DNA from: Pirellulales bacterium | GTDB taxonomy: Bacteria; Planctomycetota; Planctomycetia; Pirellulales; JAEUIK01 | Assembly: GCA_019694435.1 (NCBI GenBank) | Contig: JAIBBZ010000005.1 | Span: forward strand, 186,001-250,000 | Reading direction: 5' to 3' | Length of the DNA: 64,000 bases | Part shown: positions 37,558-47,301 of the stretch, piece by piece | How positions within the stretch are numbered: position 1 is the stretch's first letter | Layout: each line of letters starts with the position of its first letter | The notes under the pieces: model-generated | The model's database searches: none | Told to the model about the DNA's origin: nothing | What the model saw: the letters and a program-made list of their open reading frames with translations, nothing else | Program-made: the position numbers and the translations under genes

Positions 37558-40413
37558 ATGCCTCGATACAACCCGGCCACGATCGAGCCGAAGTGGCAGC
37601 AGTACTGGGAGCAGAACCGGACCTTTGCCGCGCCCGCGATGCCGCAGGGCGAAAAGGTCTACGTCCTCGATATGTTCCCCTACCCCAGCGGCGACGGGCT
37701 GCACGTCGGCCATCCCGAGGGGTATACGGCCACCGATATCGTGTGCCGCTATCACCGCATGCGCGGTCGCAGCGTGATGCATCCGATGGGCTGGGACGCG
37801 TTCGGCCTGCCTGCCGAGCAGCACGCGATCAAGACCGGCACGCCGCCCCGCATCACCACCGAGAGAAACATCGCCAACTTTCGCCGGCAGTTGAAGATGC
37901 TCGGTTTCAGCTACGACTGGGACCGCGAGGTGGCGACGACCGACGTGAGCTATTTTCGCTGGACGCAGTGGATCTTTCTCACACTCTTCGACACCTGGTT
38001 CGACGCCGACGAGCAGCGCGGCCGGCCGATCGCCGAGTTACCTATTCCGGTCGACGTCCGGGCGGCCGGAGTCGAGGCCGTGCGGCGCTATCAGGACGAT
38101 CATCGGCTTGCCTACCAGCTCGAAGCGCCGGTCAACTGGTGCCCTGCCCTGGGCACCGTCTTGGCCAACGAAGAGGTGATCGGCGGTGTGAGCGAGCGCG
38201 GCGGGCACCCGGTCGAGCGGTTGCCCATGCGGCAATGGATGCTGCGGATCACGGCCTATGGCGATCGCTTGGAGCAGGATCTCGACCTGGTCGCCTGGCC
38301 CGAGAGCATCAAGCTGCTGCAGCGCAACTGGATCGGCCGTAGCACGGGCGCCGAGGTCGACTTCTTGCTACCCCCCGCCGGGGCGAATCCCGCGCGGGCG
38401 CTCGAGGCCTGGCGCGCACAGCGGCGGGCCGATGGTTTTCCGAGGCAGCCCGGCAGCGACGTGCTGCGGATCTACACGACGCGCCCGGACACGCTGTTCG
38501 GCGCGACCTATATGGTCATTGCGCCCGAGCATCCGGCGGTCGAGCGGTTGACGACGTCGGCCCAGCGCGCGGCGGTCGAGGCCTACTGCCAACAAGCACG
38601 CCTCAAGAGTGACCTCGATCGAACGGACCTGGCCAAGACCAAGTCAGGCGTGTTCACGGGAAGTCACGCTCTCAATCCGGTCAACGGCGCCGAGGTGCCG
38701 ATCTGGGTCGCCGATTATGTGCTGATGGGCTACGGCACCGGGGCCATCATGGCCGTGCCGGCCCACGACAACCGCGATTTCGAGTTTGCCGTGCAATATG
38801 GCCTGCCGGTTCGCGCGGTCGTCGATCCGGGCGAGCAGCTCGAAGCGGCGCAGCGCGCAGCTGTGCTGGCCGGCAAGCAGGCCTTCACCGCCGTCGGCAC
38901 GGCCATCAACTCGGGCAGCTACAACGGACTCACGACGGTGGAGTTCAAGCAGCGCATCGCCGCGGATCTGGCCGCCGCGGGCTGCGGCCGCGGCGCCGTG
39001 AACTACAAGCTCCGCGACTGGTTGTTCAGCCGGCAGCATTTTTGGGGCGAGCCGTTCCCGATCTTGCACGAGTTGGACGACGCCGGACGCCCCACGGGAC
39101 TGCTGCGCCCGGTGCCGGAGCACGAGTTGCCGGTGCTCCTGCCCGAGATGAAAGAATTCAAACCGCACGGCCGGCCCGAGCCACCTTGGGCCGAGGCGCC
39201 CGAGGAGTGGCTGTATCCGGTGATCGAGGGACGCCGCTACCTGCGCGAGACGAACACCATGCCGCAGTGGGCGGGCTCGTGCTGGTACTACCTGCGGTTT
39301 CTCGATCCGCGAAACGACCAACGGCTGATCGACCCCGAGGTCGAGCGCGCGTGGATGCCGGTCGACTTGTATGTCGGCGGCGCCGAGCATGCGGTTTTGC
39401 ACCTGCTCTATTCGCGTTTCTGGCACAAGGTGCTTTACGATCGCGGCTTGGTGGCGACGCCGGAGCCGTTCACGCGGCTGGTCAATCAGGGCATGATCCT
39501 CGGCGAAATGGAGATCACCGGCTATCAGGACGCGGCCGGCCGGTGGGTGAGTGCGGCAGAAATTGCGGAGGATGCTGCGGGCAAGCCGATTTGCGCGGCG
39601 GACGGCGCGGCGGTGCAGGCCGTGAAGCTGCCGCCCGATGCGGCGCAAAAGCAGGGCGAACATTTCGTCCTCGCGGCCGATCCGTCGATCCGTCTCGACA
39701 GCCGCAGCTATAAGATGTCGAAAAGCCGCGGGAACGTGGTGAACCCCGACGCGGTGGTGCGTGAATATGGCGCCGACGCCCTGCGGCTGTACGAGATGTT
39801 CATGGGGCCGCTCGAAGCGACGAAGCCCTGGAGCATGACCGGTGTGAACGGCGTACGCGGATTCCTCGACCGGGTCTGGCGGATGCTGGTCGACGATCGG
39901 GCCGAGGCCGCATTGCTGAATCCCGCGGTTCAGGACATTGAACCGAACGAGGAGCAGTTGCGCGTCTTGCACAAGACGATCGCCGGAGTGACGGCCGACG
40001 TCGAATCGTTGGGATTCAACACGGCCATCGCCAAGATGATGGAGTTCACCAACTACTTCACTAAGGCCGACCCTCGGCCGCGCGCCGTCCTCGAACCGTT
40101 TGTGCTGTTGCTGTCGCCCTTCGCTCCGCACCTGGCCGAGGAGCTATGGCAACTGCTGGGGCACGCTCGGACGCTGGCCTACGAGCCCTGGCCCGTGCAC
40201 GACCCGGCGCGGCTGATCGAGAGCTCGGTCGAAGTGCCCGTACAGGTGAACGGCAAGGTCCGGGCCCGCATCGTCGTGCCGAGCGACGCCGCGGCAGACG
40301 ACCTGGAGCGAGCTGCCAAGGCCGACAGTCGCATCGCCGAGCACCTGGCCGGCAAATCGATCGTCAAAGCCGTTGTCGTGCCGGGGCGGATGGTGAATTT
40401 CGTCGTGAAGTGA
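37558..40413 (+). CDS. leuS: Leucyl-tRNA synthetase
   Basis: A 951-residue class I synthetase. The HIGH-type motif is HVGHP (residues 49-53, after FPYPSGDGL), KMSKS lies at 719-723 followed by RGNVVNPD, and the editing domain contains [40 protein letters not shown] (split into its usual blocks). [23 protein letters not shown] and the C-terminal [14 protein letters not shown] are family landmarks. It is full length for a bacterial LeuS; the ATG at 37558 gives the expected [17 protein letters not shown] opening. Essential housekeeping gene. Confidence 0.98.
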   Translation: MPRYNPATIEPKWQQYWEQNRTFAAPAMPQGEKVYVLDMFPYPSGDGLHVGHPEGYTATDIVCRYHRMRGRSVMHPMGWDAFGLPAEQHAIKTGTPPRITTERNIANFRRQLKMLGFSYDWDREVATTDVSYFRWTQWIFLTLFDTWFDADEQRGRPIAELPIPVDVRAAGVEAVRRYQDDHRLAYQLEAPVNWCPALGTVLANEEVIGGVSERGGHPVERLPMRQWMLRITAYGDRLEQDLDLVAWPESIKLLQRNWIGRSTGAEVDFLLPPAGANPARALEAWRAQRRADGFPRQPGSDVLRIYTTRPDTLFGATYMVIAPEHPAVERLTTSAQRAAVEAYCQQARLKSDLDRTDLAKTKSGVFTGSHALNPVNGAEVPIWVADYVLMGYGTGAIMAVPAHDNRDFEFAVQYGLPVRAVVDPGEQLEAAQRAAVLAGKQAFTAVGTAINSGSYNGLTTVEFKQRIAADLAAAGCGRGAVNYKLRDWLFSRQHFWGEPFPILHELDDAGRPTGLLRPVPEHELPVLLPEMKEFKPHGRPEPPWAEAPEEWLYPVIEGRRYLRETNTMPQWAGSCWYYLRFLDPRNDQRLIDPEVERAWMPVDLYVGGAEHAVLHLLYSRFWHKVLYDRGLVATPEPFTRLVNQGMILGEMEITGYQDAAGRWVSAAEIAEDAAGKPICAADGAAVQAVKLPPDAAQKQGEHFVLAADPSIRLDSRSYKMSKSRGNVVNPDAVVREYGADALRLYEMFMGPLEATKPWSMTGVNGVRGFLDRVWRMLVDDRAEAALLNPAVQDIEPNEEQLRVLHKTIAGVTADVESLGFNTAIAKMMEFTNYFTKADPRPRAVLEPFVLLLSPFAPHLAEELWQLLGHARTLAYEPWPVHDPARLIESSVEVPVQVNGKVRARIVVPSDAAADDLERAAKADSRIAEHLAGKSIVKAVVVPGRMVNFVVK

Positions 40414-40435
40414 CGCCGGTCTTCGCCGGCGATGT

Positions 40436-41008
40436 TCACTGTAGATGAGGCCAGGCGGCTGAAAGCTCTTCGAGCGCCGCCGAAAAAGCGCCGAAGCTGC
40501 CCGCGTCGAACAGGACGAATCGCGCCAGCTCGGGCAGGGCCTGGCCCGTGTCGAGCAGGAATTCGGCCACGGTGTTCAAGGCCACGCGAGCGGCCAGGTC
40601 CATGGGGTAGCCGTAGGCCCCCGTGCTCAAGGCCGGTAAGGCGACGGTGCGGCAATCGTGCGCCGCGGCCAGGGCGAGCGACGTGCGATAGGCCGAGGCG
40701 AGCAGTTGGGCCTCGCCCGAATTTCCGCCGCGCCACACGGGCCCAACCGCGTGAATCACGTAGCGCGCGGCGAGAGCGCCGCCGCGCGTGACCACGGCCG
40801 AACCAGTCGGGCAGCCTTCGGGATAGCGTTGGCGCGTTTCGGCCATGATCTGCGGGCCGCCGCGCCGATGGACCGCTCCGTCGACGCCGCCGCCCCCCGC
40901 CAGGGCGCAGTTCGCGGCGTTCACCAGGGCGTCGACTTGTTGGGCGGTAACGTCGCCTTGGACGAGTTCCAATCGCTTCTTGCCGAGCGAGCGCCACATG
41001 GTTGCCAC
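40436..41008 (-). CDS. Macro domain protein (ADP-ribose binding / O-acetyl-ADP-ribose deacetylase type)
   Basis: A 190-residue single macro domain. ELVQGDVTAQQVDALVNAANCALAGGGGVDGAVHRRGG (in parts) gives the adenine and distal-ribose binding segments, VVTRGGALAARYVIHAVGPVW the central sheet, and LPALSTGAYGYPMDLAA the pyrophosphate loop. YmdB/MacroD-type enzymes remove acetyl from O-acetyl-ADP-ribose or ADP-ribose from proteins. ATG at 41008; MWRSL nine bases later is an alternative. Convergent with leuS, 22 bases apart. Confidence 0.93.
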   Translation of the reverse strand: MATMWRSLGKKRLELVQGDVTAQQVDALVNAANCALAGGGGVDGAVHRRGGPQIMAETRQRYPEGCPTGSAVVTRGGALAARYVIHAVGPVWRGGNSGEAQLLASAYRTSLALAAAHDCRTVALPALSTGAYGYPMDLAARVALNTVAEFLLDTGQALPELARFVLFDAGSFGAFSAALEELSAAWPHLQ

Positions 41009-41148
41009 CGCCGGGCCGTGTTGCAGAGACGCTGTCTACCGCAGGGTCGCGGTTGTGAGGATTGTACGGATCATAGCCGGGCGGTCACGGCCGACACCAT
41101 CCATCGCGCCACGGCAGCCGATCGAAAGTCGATAAGGAGAGCTGTTCG

Positions 41149-42078
41149 ATGTGCATCCGGTTGCGTTGGCTCGTGTTCGCGTTGGTCTTGGTGGGCGTAG
41201 GGCCAGCCGCTGCGCGCGATTACTACGTCAACAATGTCGCCGGCGACGACGGGTTCGACGGTAGCGCCGAACGAGCCAGCGGTGGAGGCACCGGACCGGT
41301 CCGGTCGATCAACCGGGCGTTGGCGCTGGCCTACAAGGGCGATCGCGTACGCTTGACGGCCACCGGACAGCCGTATCGCGAGTCGCTGGCGCTGGTGGGC
41401 CACAAGCACAGCGGCAACGGCTTCACGCCTTTTGTGCTCGACGGGCGCGGGGCCGTACTCGACGGTTCGGTCGAGGTTCCCTTGATGGCCTGGGAACACT
41501 TTCGCGACGACGTTTATCGCTTTCGCCCCCGGCGGCAGGCCTATCAGCAGCTCTTTCGCGATCAGTTGCCGCTGGTGCGCCGCGAGCTGACGGCCGACGG
41601 AATTCCGCCGGAGTTGCAGCCGCTCGAGTGGTGCCTGTTCGACGGCTACGTCTATCTCCGCGTCGAGGCCGAGAAGCTGGTGCGCGACTACCACCTGACA
41701 CACGCCGGTTTGCAGACGGGCATCACGCTGTACCACGCGCACGACATCATTCTGGCGAACATCACTGTGCAGGGATTTCACCTCGACGGCATCAACGCCA
41801 ACGATGTAGTCGGCGAGACGGTCTTGGCCGGCATCACCTGCCGCGGCAACGGGCGTGCCGGGCTCACGGTCGCTGGCGCCAGTCACGTGCAGGTGCTTGA
41901 CTGCGTATTGGGGGACAACGGCCGGGCACAGCTCTATTGCGAAGGCCCCGCCGTGGCCACGGTGGCCCGTTGCGATCTGATCGGCAACACGGCGCCGCCC
42001 ATTGTCCAGCGGAGCGGTGAGGTCTATCTCGACGGCAAACTGGTCGAAGACGCCGCCAAGGCCCCGCGACGCTGGTAA
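41149..42078 (+). CDS. Exported right-handed beta-helix protein
   Basis: A 309-residue protein with a signal peptide (WLVFALVLVGVGPAAA) and then RDYYVNNVAGDDGFDGS, typical of exported parallel beta-helix proteins. GPVRSINRALALAYKGDRVRL is followed by repeated rungs (HDIILANITVQGFHLDGINAND, GETVLAGITCRGNGRAGLTVAG, SHVQVLDCVLGDNG). Such repeats belong to pectate-lyase-like or NosD/NHL families that often bind or cleave polysaccharide. No catalytic set can be assigned. Confidence 0.85.
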   Translation: MCIRLRWLVFALVLVGVGPAAARDYYVNNVAGDDGFDGSAERASGGGTGPVRSINRALALAYKGDRVRLTATGQPYRESLALVGHKHSGNGFTPFVLDGRGAVLDGSVEVPLMAWEHFRDDVYRFRPRRQAYQQLFRDQLPLVRRELTADGIPPELQPLEWCLFDGYVYLRVEAEKLVRDYHLTHAGLQTGITLYHAHDIILANITVQGFHLDGINANDVVGETVLAGITCRGNGRAGLTVAGASHVQVLDCVLGDNGRAQLYCEGPAVATVARCDLIGNTAPPIVQRSGEVYLDGKLVEDAAKAPRRW

Positions 42079-42100
42079 ACGTTCGGCGCCGCGACCCGGT

Positions 42101-42715
42101 TCAGCCGCCGACCAATTTGCGGGTAATCTCGGCCACGTGCCGGCCTTGGAACCGCGCGATCGCCAGCTCGTTTTCTGTGGGGCGCCGCGAGCCGTCGCCG
42201 CCGGCCAGCGTGCCGGCGCCGTACGGCGAACCGCCGGTGATTTCGGTCATATTGACCAGTTCCTGGCACGAGTACGGCACGCCCACGATGATCATGCCGT
42301 GGTGCAGCAGCGTCGTGTGAAAGCTGGTAATGGTCGATTCGTGGCCGCCGTGTTGCGTGCCGGTCGAGGTGAACACGCTGCCGACTTTGCCGATCAACTT
42401 GCCCTGCGCCCAGAGGCCGCCGGTTTGATCGAGCAGGTTGCGCATCTGCGCGGCCATGTTCCCGAATCGCGTGGGCGTGCCGAAGATGATCGCGTCGGCA
42501 TCGGCCAGTTGTCCCGGCTGAATCACCGGCACCTGGGCAAACGTGGCCCGCGTGGCTTTGGCGCCGCTTTTTTCCAGTGCTGCCTCGGGCATCAGCTCCG
42601 GCACTTGAAACAGCTCGACCTCCGCGCCCTCGACTTCGCGGGCGCCCGCGGCGACGCTTTCGGCCATCTGGTAGACGTGCCCGTAGGTGCTGTAGAAAAC
42701 GACGTGGACCTTCAT
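42101..42715 (-). CDS. wrbA: NAD(P)H:quinone oxidoreductase, type IV (WrbA)
   Basis: A 204-residue flavodoxin-fold protein. [17 protein letters not shown] is the FMN phosphate loop, [27 protein letters not shown] the WrbA-specific segment, and [37 protein letters not shown] the second FMN contact and tetramer interface. It reduces quinones by two electrons and protects against oxidative stress. The sequence ends at the family C-terminus (HVAEITRKL). It converges on the beta-helix gene. Confidence 0.96.
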   Translation of the reverse strand: MKVHVVFYSTYGHVYQMAESVAAGAREVEGAEVELFQVPELMPEAALEKSGAKATRATFAQVPVIQPGQLADADAIIFGTPTRFGNMAAQMRNLLDQTGGLWAQGKLIGKVGSVFTSTGTQHGGHESTITSFHTTLLHHGMIIVGVPYSCQELVNMTEITGGSPYGAGTLAGGDGSRRPTENELAIARFQGRHVAEITRKLVGG

Positions 42716-42839
42716 TGCGACTGCGCTCCGGTTGAAGTGACCGCCATGCGGGCAGTATAGCGCAGAGAGCCGCTAGGAAAAGGGCGCCGAGTTCGATGGA
42801 CGGACAGCGGTCCGCTTCGAGCCGCGCGGGTCGAGCGAC

Positions 42840-43961
42840 TCAGTTCGAGGCAGGCGTCGCACCGTGCAGATCGCGATCGCCATGGCATTCGGCGTTGTTG
42901 TCCGACGGCCGATCGCGATCGAGCTCATGCTCGAGGGCGTGCGGCTCTTGGGCCTCGTGCATCAACTCGTCGACCTCGCGGCGGTTGAACAAGTAGATCA
43001 CGCCACCGACGGCCGCATTGAGCAAGGTCGTGATGCGGTAACCCACGGCGACCAGCAGCCCCTGGCCGGGGGTGACCTTCAAACCAGTGGGCAGATTCGT
43101 GTACAGATAGTCGATCACGATCTCGATGGCCCCCAGGCCGGCGGGCAGGGCCGGAATGGCCCCGGCCACCATCGCCAGCGGCACGGCCACGAAGTGATCG
43201 AGCCACGTCGGGACGACGCCCGGGGTGCCGGTGGCGATCATGTACACGCTGGTCGTTGCGAACAGGTGCACGATCATGCTCAGCACGACGTTGATCGCCA
43301 GGACGAGCGGCTTTTGGCTGTAGATGCGGATCGCCTCGATCAGCTTGACGGCGATGCCGCCAACCTTGGGCAGCCGCGATAGGCGCTCGCTCATCCGCCC
43401 GCTGGTGACGCCGGGAATTAGCAGCATGGCGATGCCGACGGCCCCGATGGCCGTGCAGACCAGCGTCGCCACGACGATCACTCGTATCGGACGCGGCATG
43501 TTTTCGTGCAGCAGCCCGTCGGAGAAAATCGCGATCGAGGCGACCAGGAACAGCCCGTAGAGACCGATGATCCGGTCGAGTACGACCGTGGCGACGGCCT
43601 CGGCGCGGCGCTGCGGGTGCTCGCGAGCGATAAAGATGGCCTTGAACAGGTCGCCGCCGACGCTGCCCGGTGAGACGAGATTGAGCATGTAGCCCAGGAA
43701 GCCCAGCCGCAGGGCGTCGCGGAATTTGAACGGCAGCCCCAGGGCCACGACCAGCAAGTGCCAGCGGACCATCGTGATCATCACGGCTGCCAACGAGACG
43801 AGCCAGGCCGCGACCAGGATGTACCAGTTGGCCGCCGGCGAGCTGACCAGCTTCCAGAAATTGTCGCGGAATGTGGCGTCCTTCCAGGCGTTCCACACCA
43901 CGAAACCCAGGATGGCGAGCGAGACGCTCAACCGCACCAGGATGGAGACCCACTTGTTCAA
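42840..43961 (-). CDS. Flippase-like membrane protein (lysylphosphatidylglycerol synthase TM region family)
   Basis: A 373-residue protein with about eight membrane helices. LGFLGYMLNLVSPGSVGGDLFKAIFIAREHPQRRAEAVATVVLDRIIGLYGL (split here as LGFLGYMLNLVSPGSVGGD and RAEAVATVVLDRIIGLYGL) is the signature of the family, which moves lipids across the membrane. IPALPAGLGAIEIVIDYL and VAVGYRITTLLNAAVGGVIYL follow, and an acidic/His-rich tail ends the protein. No ATG suits; TTG at 43961 has GGAG seven bases upstream. The frame upstream to 44333 has no family match. The lipid substrate is unknown. Confidence 0.85.
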   Translation of the reverse strand: MNKWVSILVRLSVSLAILGFVVWNAWKDATFRDNFWKLVSSPAANWYILVAAWLVSLAAVMITMVRWHLLVVALGLPFKFRDALRLGFLGYMLNLVSPGSVGGDLFKAIFIAREHPQRRAEAVATVVLDRIIGLYGLFLVASIAIFSDGLLHENMPRPIRVIVVATLVCTAIGAVGIAMLLIPGVTSGRMSERLSRLPKVGGIAVKLIEAIRIYSQKPLVLAINVVLSMIVHLFATTSVYMIATGTPGVVPTWLDHFVAVPLAMVAGAIPALPAGLGAIEIVIDYLYTNLPTGLKVTPGQGLLVAVGYRITTLLNAAVGGVIYLFNRREVDELMHEAQEPHALEHELDRDRPSDNNAECHGDRDLHGATPASN

Positions 43962-44438
43962 GCCATCGCTCCACGATCGGGTTGGGTTGCCGCCATTTTG
44001 CCGGCAGCATGGCCGGGCTGAGAAGGGGGGACGGCCCGCGCGGCTGCCTCCCCGGCGACCGCCGTTCGATGGACTGCATCTCGAACTACGCGCGGCAATA
44101 GGCAAATCGGCTGCCAGGCAAATCTTACAACATGCCGACCGGGGTCGCTCTCGTCCGGACGGCTTCTCGTGGCAGCTCGAGGACCTCGCTGCCAATTCGG
44201 AGGATTTCGCCGGGCCACGCCGAAGAAACCCCGGCGGTCGCGCCGAAGAATAGTCGAGGTTCGCTGCGCACGGTCGTAGCGGTCTCGCCGCCGCCGGGTA
44301 GCCCTGGCTGGCAAAGTCGGTACAATGGCCCACGCGACGGCGAAGGCCGGCAGCTTGCGGTCTTTGCTATCGTGCTGGCCCGCAGCATGGGCCGCACGTC
44401 CCGCGAGCGGGACACGCCATGCTGGGTTTCGCACATTG
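43962..44438. other. Intergenic stretch without a supported gene
   Basis: Open frames here are Arg/Pro/Ala-rich and lack any recognisable feature. The segment is the presumed promoter region of tRNA-Ala on its right end and of the flippase gene on its left. Confidence 0.5.
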
Positions 44439-44513
<75 letters not shown>

Positions 44514-44534
<21 letters not shown>

Positions 44535-44571
44535 CCGCATAGCGCCGAGACCGGGAAAACCGGGGTTTTTT
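44514..44571 (+). terminator. Intrinsic terminator of tRNA-Ala
   Basis: A bipartite stem: outer 10 bp (44514-44523 with 44556-44565, one G-T pair) and an inner 6 bp (44529-44534 with 44546-44551), then TTTTTT at 44566-44571. Confidence 0.9.
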
Positions 44572-45206
44572 CATGCGCGAGGCTCCCCGCCTGCGCTTCC
44601 CGGCGCTGCTCGGCGCTACCCAACTGCGCCGCTTTCTGCGCCGCTTTTTTGGCCGTCGTATCGAGGCCCACCGCACGCTCAAAATCCGTGTCGGTCACGT
44701 CTACATAGTGCCGCATGGCAACGGCTTGCGTGTTGCCCAGCCACTTGGCCACCACAGCTAGCGGGAATTGTCGGGCCAGGTCCGTTTCGCAGCTTGCCCG
44801 CATCGAATGCCACAGCCGGGGCCAGGATTCCAAGTGACCTTCCCCCGATCTATAGACCGTTGTGTATGAGAGAATCTGGGGGTAGGTGATCGCTGCGCGG
44901 CTGGAGCGGAGAAGTTGGCTGAGACGCAGCCGAAGTCAACTTCAGAGCGGAAGCGGCCCAGCGGGCGGCGTAGCTTGAAAATGAGTTGCCGGCGGGCGAA
45001 AATGCCGGCCGTCGAGTTGGACGGTTACTACGTTTCCGCGGCGGGGGCCGTCGCATGTGTCACAACGTATACGAGCTTCTTGTAGGATACGCCAAATCTG
45101 GAAGTAGTCTCGATAAAAGCTTGCACTCGATGGGCGCAAATGTCATGCCGAAGTGAAAGTGTTATTGCGCGAGGTTGTTTGGCAGCCTCGAAAGAAATGG
45201 TGTGCA

Positions 45207-46055
45207 ATGTATCGGGTATTCAGTTGGCTTCGCCATGGTGTTGGCTCGCATCCGTGGAGTGTTTTCGTTCTGCTTGGCAGCATGCTGCTTAGTGCGTTCG
45301 GTTATCTATCAGACGGTTTTTTTGCAATTGCGGCTCTGTTGATTTTCGGTGTAACGGTCAGGGGCGCGTTACGTGCAGAGCATTTTTCTTGGATAGCCGG
45401 ACTGGCGGCGTGCTTTGGATGGTTTGTCATCGCGACAATACTGATGAGTTTTGAAGCTCCCGCGTGGAGGGTTGCCACTTCGTTAGACAGGCCAAGTAGC
45501 TACCAAGATTTTATGGAAAGGTTTCCAAAGTCGTCACATCGAGCAGAGGCAGCTAAACGATTCAAGGTAATGGTTGAGACTCAAGCCAGAAACGAAAGGC
45601 TGCTCAATGATCTCTCGGCATTGACGGCCTTCGATCCAGGTCGGACTACGGCTCGCGAATTCCGCGCGCCCTTTGTAATTCAATGCGTATCCCGCGAATA
45701 CCGCCCAGTCGGCATGCCGTCACGGGAGTCCGCGATTCATAAAGCAATGTCAGTAGTTGTATTCGGCGTAGTCGATGAAGAGGTCGGCAGATACGTGAAT
45801 GACACATGGGGGAGCGTTGCCCGCGGGTCAGACGTTGCTCCGGCGTATTCTCGCACGATTTCAATTTGCGTAGTAGACAGCGCGAATCCATCTAGGCGAT
45901 TTGAGACAGTAATTCACGCAACCCCAGATGGCAGGGATGTGAATTCGTACCATTGCACTCTTCCAATTGACGGATCGAACTTCGGGTTTCGCAGCCCAGA
46001 TCAACTGGTGTTTACTATCCTCGAGTCGCTTACGGTTCCGGCCGGACCTGACTGA
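45207..46055 (+). CDS. Membrane protein of unknown function (element cargo)
   Basis: A 282-residue protein; ATG at 45207, with a GTG alternative at 45153. Two or three membrane helices in the first 95 residues (WSVFVLLGSMLLSAFGYLSD, AALLIFGVTVRGAL, WIAGLAACFGWFVIATILM) are followed by a soluble domain with PSSYQDFMERFPKSSHRAEAAKRF and a beta-rich end (TISICVVDSANPS). Codon use is more A/T-ended than the surrounding genes, consistent with acquisition. No family recognised. It is the only intact gene inside the tRNA-Ala element. Confidence 0.6.
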   Translation: MYRVFSWLRHGVGSHPWSVFVLLGSMLLSAFGYLSDGFFAIAALLIFGVTVRGALRAEHFSWIAGLAACFGWFVIATILMSFEAPAWRVATSLDRPSSYQDFMERFPKSSHRAEAAKRFKVMVETQARNERLLNDLSALTAFDPGRTTAREFRAPFVIQCVSREYRPVGMPSRESAIHKAMSVVVFGVVDEEVGRYVNDTWGSVARGSDVAPAYSRTISICVVDSANPSRRFETVIHATPDGRDVNSYHCTLPIDGSNFGFRSPDQLVFTILESLTVPAGPD

Positions 46056-46427
46056 AAACGCGCTGGCGCCACTCCCGTCCTGTGCAAAAACCTCGTCGAG
46101 CGGCTCTGTAGAAACCCCTGATCTTGGTCGCATCACTCCGCGGTGCGCAAGGTAGTTGCCCCGAATTTCTTGAGAGAATAGCAACTGGCATTTGCGGACT
46201 TGATACGAGCGAGGCGTCGCAAGGCAGCTTTTCTACAGAGCACGTCGAGCCGTTTCGGACGGCTGCGATAGGTACAGTATTCGTGAGTCCCAGCGACGAC
46301 TGGTACCCGTCCCACAATTGCCTCCATTGCTGCCGCCAGCACGCGTTCGCGATCGGCGCAGTCCAACGCTGGGAACTCCGCGGTGCTTCCTAGCGGCGAA
46401 ATCCAACCGTCAGTCGCGTCTTCTTGG
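46056..46427. other. Non-coding remnant DNA inside the element
   Basis: Short open frames exist on both strands but none has a start site, family motif or composition that supports it. Probably degraded element DNA. Confidence 0.45.
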
Positions 46428-46888
46428 CTATGGCAGCTTACGCAACAAGGTCCACAATCGCTCTTGCTGGTGCGCGGTTTGAGTGCTTCTGTATGCCAGT
46501 CCGTGACACTGGCGACAGGCAAATTGTCGCCGCACGAGGGACAGTCGCCCGACGCGGCAACCGCATTGCGGACAGATAAACCACCACCGACAACCGCCTA
46601 GATGCGGTTGGGTCGCCACCAAGCTGACCCACAGCTCAATCGGATCACCATTCGCCGAATAGGCAATTGACAGATAACGCCAGCCGTTTGGCTGCACAAA
46701 GCAGCGCAGCCCAACCGAGACGCGGCGGCCGGTTGGAGCGGGTGTTTGAACTTCGTCTCAGCCACGCTTCGCGCGCCGGGCCTCAGGCACGCTTGTCGGG
46801 CCAGATGCTCAACCCGGAGCGTGAAGCATTGTTCGGTGGTTTTCTTGGCGTCCCATCGCCCCCGCCGCCCGCTGCCGAAACCGCCCAT
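46428..46888 (-). pseudogene. Frameshifted MGGFGSGR-type mobile-element gene
   Basis: The N-terminal part starts MGGFGSGRRGRWDAKKTTEQ at 46888, the recognisable opening of a small protein often found near integrases. The C-terminal part (SIAYSANGDPIELWVSLVATQ, GGCRWWFICPQCGCRVG, ACRQCHGLAYRS zinc-ribbon Cys pairs) lies in a different frame that ends at 46428. The frame change falls at about 46690-46770. Two lesions or one indel would explain it. Confidence 0.65.
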
Positions 46889-46927
46889 TGCCGCGCCTCG
46901 GTTCTTGCAAAAAGCAATTGGATATGA

Positions 46928-47116
46928 CTATGCGTCAGGCAGTCCGGGGATCATGGCCAGGATGCCCGCCCACGCCTCCGCCGGCAGCTCGGGCCAGGCA
47001 CGCACGACGGCCACGAGGTCCGGGTCGGCCAGCAAGGCCGCGAGGTCCGTAGACTGAACCGTTCCGGCGTCAAGTGCGCCGCATTCTGCGCCGCTTTTGG
47101 CCGGGGCCTCGATATT
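46928..47116 (-). pseudogene. Integrase-associated fragment
   Basis: 62 codons, with DLAALLADPDLVAVVRAWPELPAEAWAGILAMI (in parts), a pattern seen after integrase genes at tRNA sites in planctomycetes. The frame opens antisense through the right direct repeat, so no proper start exists. Kept as a remnant with low confidence. Confidence 0.4.
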
Positions 47117-47136
47117 TCCCGAGGAAACCGGGGGAA

Positions 47137-47180
47137 GTTCAAGTCCCCTATCCTCCACTCCCTGGTTTTGCCGAGTCTCG
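47137..47180 (+). repeat. attR-type direct repeat
   Basis: Second perfect 44-nt copy of the tRNA-Ala 3' end and terminator start. Only the end of the T-arm precedes it, so there is no second tRNA. Confidence 0.85.
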
Positions 47181-47218
47181 TCGCTAAGCGCAGAGACTGG
47201 GAAGACCAGGGTTTTTTT
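47160..47218 (+). terminator. Displaced tRNA-Ala terminator copy
   Basis: Outer stem 47160-47169 with 47202-47211 (one G-T), inner stem 47174-47179 with 47193-47198, then T7 at 47212-47218. Several bases differ from the left copy yet pairing is kept by matched or wobble changes. Confidence 0.8.
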
Positions 47219-47301
47219 ATGCGCCGGGCTCGACGGCTTCGCTTTGCAGTCGGTGCACTGGACCGAACTTTGGGCGCAAGTATGCGCGTGCATGCCTGCA
47301 G

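Noticed and set aside
43958..44434. 158-codon minus-strand frame before the tRNA
   Set aside because: Arg/Pro-rich with no start context or family match; probably a GC-driven open frame.
46133..46522. 129-codon minus frame in the decayed element
   Set aside because: Out of phase with both parts of the MGGFGSGR pseudogene and without family features.
47131..47160. A second tRNA-Ala
   Set aside because: Only the T-arm end and acceptor 3' side are present; the D and anticodon arms are missing, so it is the displaced att copy.
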